Assembly: GCA_021464525.1 (NCBI GenBank)
Contig: JADRCO010000710.1
Span: 1 to 27,846, forward strand
Direction of reading: 5' to 3'
Length of the DNA stretch: 27,846 bases
From: Rhizophagus sp. LPA8_4_AMF
Lineage: Eukaryota > Glomeromycota > Glomeromycetes > Glomerales > Glomeraceae
The first letter of the stretch is position 1, and each line of letters starts with the position of its first letter. This document shows positions 22,957 to 27,846 of this stretch, piece by piece. Position numbers and translations under genes: made by a program. The notes below the pieces were generated by a model. It made no database searches. It saw only the letters and a list, made by a program, of their open reading frames with translations, and was not told the origin of the DNA.

Positions 22957-23174
22957 CCAAAAATAAGCAAGTTGAAAATTTATTGAATATTCTTATGAAA
23001 TTTTAATTATATAATAAATGTAATTATAATTAAATACTTATAATGAAGGGAATATAATTATCATTATTATAATAAATTAAATGATTATTAACTAAAATTT
23101 AGTAAAATATATGCTATAAATATTTGCATCCAAAAATAAGCAACTTTATAATAAAAACAAGTTGCTTATTTTTG
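22957..23174. mobile_element. Small MITE-like element with CAAAAATAAGCAACTT ends
   Basis: The word CAAAAATAAGCAA occurs at about 22958 and again at 23131-23143, and its complement closes the right side at 23159-23174. The right part is a hairpin with perfect 16-bp arms (23131-23146 and 23159-23174) around a 12-base loop. The interior is A/T-rich and non-coding. The arrangement fits a MITE of about 218 bp with an inner copy of its end, or two nested tips. No clear target duplication is seen. Confidence 0.4.
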
Positions 23175-24083
23175 AGCAAATATAGTAAAATATTTTAATA
23201 TTATTTTTAATATTTTAAATTATAATAATTTTATATAAATAAATATTACTAAGTTTTTTTTTACCTTTTTTTAATTCTTTATTTATTTTTTTTTTAAAAA
23301 AAATTTATAGGCTACCTCTAAAAAGAAAAAATAATTTTAAATTATATATTGTTTAATAAAATATTAAAAATTTTAATAAATAAAATTTATAAAATACCAA
23401 TGTTTAGAAATTGTAAATACATATATTTAAATTATTTTTAAATTAATTACTAAATAATAATCCATTGCTTTATGATATAAATAATGTAAAATTTATAAGT
23501 TATTTAATATTTGGTTACATAAGCATAGCAGATATTCCTATTTTATCACAATTTTGTAAATCATTTACTAATTATTTGTTGATCATTTATTCAAATATAT
23601 CATATAATATAAATGCATCACAATACAATTTACTGGGTATTAGTGTAACTAAAAGTTTAGAAATCTCATAAGAAATTACAAAGTAAATAAAAAAAATAAA
23701 AGAATTTATATAAATTGAATATATTTAGGGGAGTTACATAATTATATTATGTAATTATTAAAGAGAGGGAGGGGAATAATTAAAATCTTACGTTACACTT
23801 AATAAATCATATGATTTATAAATATTATAATTTGATTGGTTGTTAAATCTAACAGAGAGAAGAGGAGGGTAAGCTTATATTAAACTGAATATTACATGAT
23901 ATGTGTAACTCCTTTTATCTGATATTCCAATTGTTTTTTGATTTTTAGAACTTTTATTTCTATCATAACAGAATTTCTGAAACTAAAAAAGCGATTATGA
24001 ATACATACTGAAGAAAAAATAGTATTGTGAAAATTATTACAAATGTATATATGTAAAAATCTAAAAAGTACTAATATTTAATA
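23175..24083. other. Intergenic AT-rich region
   Basis: No gene supported. A palindrome TTACATAAT-TAT-ATTATGTAA lies at about 23734-23754, followed by short purine-rich runs (GAGAGGGAGGGG near 23762 and GAGAGAAGAGGAGGG near 23854). The plus-strand frame at 23465-23671 is compositionally A/T-driven and has no recognisable family. Confidence 0.4.
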
Positions 24084-24084
24084 C

Positions 24085-24597
24085 ACTTATGTGGATCAAG
24101 ATTTAAAATAGTTTAGTTATATCAAAAAATCAAATGTAATAGAATATCAAAATTAATTTTTTCATATCTGTATTAATTTCTTAATGAGTTTGAGAAACAG
24201 CATATTCTTGTAGTAATTTTGATTCCAAAGTAGTAAAATAATGATATGCATCATATAAAATATTCTTTATATTTTGCATATAAACTATTAACTGTTTTTT
24301 AATTATGATCTTCAAAAAATAATATAAAAATTTTTAATTGAATTTTAAAATTTATTTGTATACTCTTTGCAAAACTTTTAGCATGTTTAATTTGAGTTGA
24401 TTTACTCAAATTTTTATGAAGTTTCAATGCTCATGATTTTTTTTTGTGATTTTTATTAACGCATTTTAATTGAAATTCAAAGAAATATATTTCAGAAATA
24501 GCAGTTCTCTTATTTAGTATTATCATCTAATAAAATAACATCTAATATTTAAAAATACTGCTGTGTAACTATTATATTTAGACTGATCCACATAAAT
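24085..24597. mobile_element. Degraded DNA transposon or MITE with TTATGTGGATCA inverted ends
   Basis: TTATGTGGATCA begins at about 24086, and its complement TGATCCACATAA sits at about 24583-24594. Similarity of the two ends extends, loosely, for some 30 bp (both continue into a TAAA...ATAGTT stretch). The interior of about 500 bp shows short minus-strand runs of coding-like sequence (SFAKSIQINFKIQL, ESKLLQEYAVSQTH) but no intact transposase. It reads as a decayed Class II element; the superfamily cannot be named. Confidence 0.45.
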
Positions 24598-24720
24598 AAC
24601 CATTACAATTATATACCCATGTTATGTGACTATTATGTGTAATGCAAATAACATTAAACGGTAAAAGTACCGTATCAAAAAATAATATATTTATATTACG
24701 TGTTTATATTTTTTTTCATT

Positions 24721-25260
24721 AATATCCAAAGAAAAAGAAGAAATAGGTTTTATTTTTTTTATATATCAATACCTAAAGAAAAAGAAGAAATAGCTTTATT
24801 TTTTCTTTCTTCATATATCAATAAAGCTCTGAACAGGTCAGTTCAGTTCCATTTTTTGGTTTTTTTCTAATTGATCAGAACCCATTTTGCGCAATAACTC
24901 ACCATTTAGTGATCGTAAAAAGACAATCAATAGCTCATTGGAATCCTCTTGTCAAGATGATTTGAATGATACCAAAATCATCTTTTTAGCATCAATAGAT
25001 GGCGAGTTATTTTTTGTAAAATTGGCAAAACTAACTCCCTACCTATCGATTCTAGAAAGATGATTTTGGTATCATTCAAACCATCTCAATAAGAGGATTC
25101 CAATGAGCTATTGATCTTTTTTCTACGATCACTGAATGGTGAGTTATTGTGCAAAACAGGTTCTGACCAATTAGAAAAGAACTGAAAAATGGAACTGAAT
25201 TGACCCATTCGGAGCTTTATGTATCAATATTCAAAGAAAAAGAAGAAAGAAAAAGAATTG
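24721..25260. repeat. Tandem units of about 50 bp (AAAGAAAAAGAAGAAATAG), one split by a foldback element
   Basis: The core AAAGAAAAAGAAGAAATAG begins at 24728 and 24775, and a third, slightly changed copy begins at 25233. Taking away the foldback element and one copy of its target repeat gives a spacing of 47 and about 52 bp. So the foldback landed inside the third unit of a small tandem array. Confidence 0.55.
24824..25221. mobile_element. Foldback (long inverted repeat) element flanked by TATCAATA
   Basis: Two arms of about 186-191 bp (24824-25009 and 25031-25221) are inverted copies, roughly 85-90% alike by eye, around a loop of about 21 bases. Shared blocks include AATAGCTCATTGGAATCCTC and its complement, and GATACCAAAATCATC and its complement. 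TATCAATA sits immediately outside both ends (24816-24823 and 25222-25229). The neighbouring intact tandem unit has this word once, so it is a target-site duplication of up to 8 bp, as in hAT-type elements. There is no coding sequence: a non-autonomous element. Confidence 0.8.
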
Positions 25261-25310
25261 TGACTTTGAAACTGTTTGATTGCTTTTTTTTTATTTTTTC
25301 AACATTTTTT

Positions 25311-26131
25311 ATTTTTTTTTAGAAATCCAGCTCCTTTAACAGTATAATTCGATAAGGTTCATTTCAAACCTTTAATTTTTTAAATTTTTTTTCGTTATTT
25401 TTTTGTTTTTTTAATTTTATTTTTTTCTTTTTTTTTTGTAGAAATTCGGTTCTTTTGATCTTAAAATTTGAGGTTAAATTGAGTAAGTTTCAAAGCAAAT
25501 GCTTCAAAACTTATATTTTTTTATTTTAATATCTTTTTTTTAATTTTAATTTCTTGTTTTTTTGTAGATATCGGTGTGTCTTCAATTTTAGAATCCAGGA
25601 TTGAATTTGATTTTGGTAAGTTTATAGGGATTGCTTCAGATCTTTTTCATTTTTTTTTTATTAAAAGTCTGCTTATTTTTTAGGTCTAGGTTCTTCAAAA
25701 ATTCAGAGTGGACTTTCTTGAAAGATAAGTTTTGAAGTTTGTTTTGAAACTTTTTCTCAAATAATTTATTTTTTTTGAAAAAACTTATTGTTTCTTCTTT
25801 TGTCAATTTTGTAGGCTTTGTTTCTTTATTAGATCGGCTGTCTGCTTCTTGAGTGAGTTTTGATGAGTTTTACTTCGATTTTATTTTGTTTTATTTTATT
25901 TTATTTTAATTTTCTTCTTTTTGGCAGGTGTTAGTAGATTAAGTTTTCCAAATCCTAGATGATATGACCGGTAAGTTTCAAAATGTTTGTTTTAGTTTGA
26001 AACTTTTTTAATTTTATTTTTTTAGGTTTATTTTGAAGAAACTAACTGTTTCTTTTTTTGTCTACTTTATAGGAATTGTCTTCAAATTTTGGGTCGTCAT
26101 CTCAGATAAGTTTCAAAATTTCTCTTCAAAA
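25311..26131 (+). repeat. Array of seven intron-like units with donor- and acceptor-like borders
   Basis: Seven acceptor-like sites (T-rich tract then TAG or CAG) end at 25322, 25441, 25567, 25683, 25814, 25927 and 26072, a spacing of 113-145 bp. Each is followed by 30-48 bases of less T-rich sequence and then a donor-like site: GTAAGT at 25483, 25616 and 25971, GTGAGT at 25853, and GATAAG-type words in the other three. After most donors comes an AAGTTT...AAACTT inverted repeat, perfect over 10 bp at 25973-25982 and 25996-26005. The exon-like pieces resemble each other loosely (GGTTCTT..., TCTTCAAATTTT...) but hold stops in all frames. This looks like tandem duplication of one exon-intron unit of a non-coding or long-dead gene. 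Confidence 0.55.
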
Positions 26132-26238
26132 CTTTTTTTTTAAAGTTATTTTTTTTTTAATTAATTTTTTTTATTGATATTTTTTTTATCTTTTTATTGT
26201 AAGTTGTGCCTTCTGGACATAGTATTCCAAAAAAAAAA

Positions 26239-26475
26239 CTGATCTAATTCATATCCACAGATCTGATCTAATTCATATTCACAGATCTGATCCAATTCAT
26301 ATTTGCGGATCTGATCTAAGACAGATCAGATCAGATCATGTGTTTTATAATTCGTGAACTGATTTGAATCAAAAAAATCTGATTCAGTTTGAATCAGATC
26401 GAATCAAATCAGCGATCATTCAGATTAGATCAGATCAGATTGGATTTGACAGATTCAGATCAGATCTATAGTTCA
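26239..26475. repeat. Three 24-bp repeats leading into GATCAGATC-rich sequence
   Basis: Three tandem 24-bp copies starting CTGATCTAATTCATAT lie at 26239-26262, 26263-26286 and 26287-26310, with a partial fourth. The following 160 bases are made of overlapping GATCAGATC, GAATCAGATC and GAATCAAATC words. A related stretch returns, in the same orientation, on the far side of the minisatellite. Confidence 0.75.
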
Positions 26476-26479
26476 CTAT

Positions 26480-27548
26480 TAAAATTGTAAAAAATGTTGC
26501 AAAACGTTTTTTACATATAATTCATTAATAGAAAAAATTCATTAATAGAAAACGTTTTGTAACATTTTTCTATTAATATTATAAAAAAATATTTCGCAAC
26601 ATTTTCTATTAATATCGTAAAAAAATATTGCAAAACGTTTTTTACATATGATTCATTAATAAAAAATATTTTGTATTGTTTTTCTATTAATATCATAAAA
26701 AAATGTTGCAAAATGTTTTTTTACTTATAACTTATTAATAGAAAACATTTCACAACGTTTTTTATTAATATGTAAAAAAAATGTTGTAAAACGTTTTTCT
26801 TATTTATAACTCATTAATAGAAAATGTTTTGCAACATTTTTTTATTAATATGTAAAAAATGTTGCAAAACATTTTTTTTACTTATAATTCATTAATAAAA
26901 AATGTTTTGCAACATTTTTCTATTAATATTGTAAAAATTGTTGTAAAATATTTTTTACTTATAATTTATTAATAGAAAACGTTTTGCAACGTTTTTCTAT
27001 TAAAATGTAAAAAAATGTTGTGAAACATTTTTTTTACATATGATTCATTAATAGAAAACATTTCATAACATTTTTCTATTAAAATGTAAAAAATATGTTG
27101 CGAAATGTTTTTTTACTTATAATTTATTAATAAAAAATGGTTCACAACATTTTTCTTACTTATAACTCATTAATAGAAAATGTTTCACAACGTTTTTCTA
27201 TTAAAATATAAAAAAAATGTTACAAAACGTTTTTTTACTTATAACTCATTAATAGAAAATATTTTGCAACATTTTTCTATTAATATTATAAAAAAATATT
27301 GTAAAATATTTTTACTTATAACTCATTAATAGAAAATATTTCGCAATATTTTTCTATTAATATCGTAAAAAAATGTTGCAAAACGTTTTTTACTTATAAC
27401 TCATTAATAAAAAATATTTTGCAACGTTTTTTTATTAAAATGTAAAAAAAGGTTGCGAAATGTTTTTTTTACTTATAATTCATTAATAGAAAATGTTTCA
27501 CAATGTTTTTCTATTAATATCATAAAAAAAATGTTGCAAAACATTTTT
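26480..27548. repeat. Minisatellite of about 13 palindromic units of about 78 bp
   Basis: A unit of roughly 78 bp repeats about 13 times, counted by the marker ACTTATAA(C/T)TCATTAATA at about 26512, 26643, 26724, 26803, 26880, 26957, 27034, 27114, 27157, 27237, 27315, 27392 and 27471. Each unit is itself an inverted repeat: TGTTGCAAAACGTTTT pairs with AAAATGTTTCGCAACA, and ATTAATAG pairs with CTATTAAT. Copies differ by scattered C/T and A/G changes, many at CG sites (CG against TG or CA). Short frames inside it are by-products of the repeat. Confidence 0.85.
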
Positions 27549-27640
27549 ATTATAGTCAAATCTGATTTGGATTCAGACCGAATCAAATCAAGTCTAAGTC
27601 CAATTCAGATTTGGATCAGATCAGATTTGATTTAATCTAG
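27549..27640. repeat. Right flank: second copy of the GATCAGATC-rich sequence
   Basis: The words CCGAATCAAATCAAG and GGATCAGATCAGATTTGATT match, in order and orientation, the stretch at about 26385-26450 on the left of the minisatellite. The palindromic array is therefore bracketed by direct copies, about 1.18 kb apart. Confidence 0.65.
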
Positions 27641-27649
27641 TAGGGTAAA

Positions 27650-27846
27650 AATAGGGTTTCTGGTGCAGTCACTATCTTTCTTACCCTCAGAAAGTCTGGC
27701 AAACATCAAGGACGACCATTGTAGGGTGTAGGGTCAAGTAGTACTACACATCCTCTTATCTCCATTGAAACCATTTCCTGCTATACTTTTCTTGGTATCC
27801 GGTTGTTGAGTTGATACCATAAAATATACCATTTTATAGCCTTTGT
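27650..27846. other. Edge of a further, less AT-rich repeat or gene fragment
   Basis: The last 200 bases have a more balanced composition, with repeated AGGGT words (TAGGGTAAAAATAGGG, GTAGGGTGTAGGGTC) and a GGTATC...GATACC inverted repeat at about 27793-27817. Frames are open only in pieces and I recognise no protein. It may be the start of a dispersed repeat that continues past the window. Confidence 0.3.

Noticed and set aside
23465-23671. Plus-strand frame of 68 codons
   Set aside because: A/T-driven composition, no family, no support from flanking splice sites.
26239-27548. Possible CRISPR array
   Set aside because: Repeats are contiguous with no unique spacers, copies diverge, and the setting is a eukaryotic nuclear genome.
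26511-27635. Short frames within the minisatellite
   Set aside because: Direct translation of the 78-bp repeat units; no independent coding evidence.

Overview
The window looks like nuclear DNA of an arbuscular mycorrhizal (Glomeromycotina, Rhizophagus-like) fungus. It is very AT-rich, its genes are split by many short GT-AG introns rich in A and T, and the gene set (a BTB-TLDc protein, an anoctamin, severin, an S28 peptidase, a TMEM135-like protein) sits among long stretches of simple and inverted repeats. The organism call is inference from composition and gene style; no rRNA or other marker gene is present, and I saw no convincing tRNA.

Layout. 1-3.3 kb: minus-strand fossil of a D5/DUF5906-like (SF3) primase-helicase from a plasmid- or virus-like element, split by a roughly 580-bp AT-rich insertion and headed by TGACAGAT iteron-like repeats and a GC hairpin. 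3.3-5.1 kb: duplicated segment, G-rich purine tract, strong hairpins, AT-rich spacer. 5.1-9.6 kb: two minus-strand genes in tandem, a 7-exon TMEM135-like membrane protein (529 aa) and a 12-exon three-domain severin/gelsolin protein (379 aa) that uses one GC-AG intron. 11.1-12.7 kb: plus-strand secreted S28 serine carboxypeptidase (497 aa, 3 exons). 13.7-14.7 kb: gene graveyard with a broken Fic-domain gene. 15.6-19.4 kb: plus-strand 16-exon anoctamin/TMEM16 (877 aa). 19.8-21.3 kb: minus-strand 2-exon BTB-BACK-TLDc gene (479 aa), convergent with the anoctamin. 21.3-24.1 kb: AT-rich spacer with a small inverted-repeat element. 24.1-27.8 kb: repeat block with a TIR element, a foldback element with a readable target duplication, an array of seven intron-like units, GATCAGATC-rich repeats, a palindromic minisatellite of about 78 bp, and the edge of another repeat.

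For the five intact genes I worked out exon joins by hand from splice signals and reading phase. Every one closes to a whole number of codons with a family-like protein, which is strong internal support. The genes do not form an obvious pathway. The most unusual structure is the intron-like tandem array at 25.3-26.1 kb, where donor-like sites are followed by small inverted repeats.
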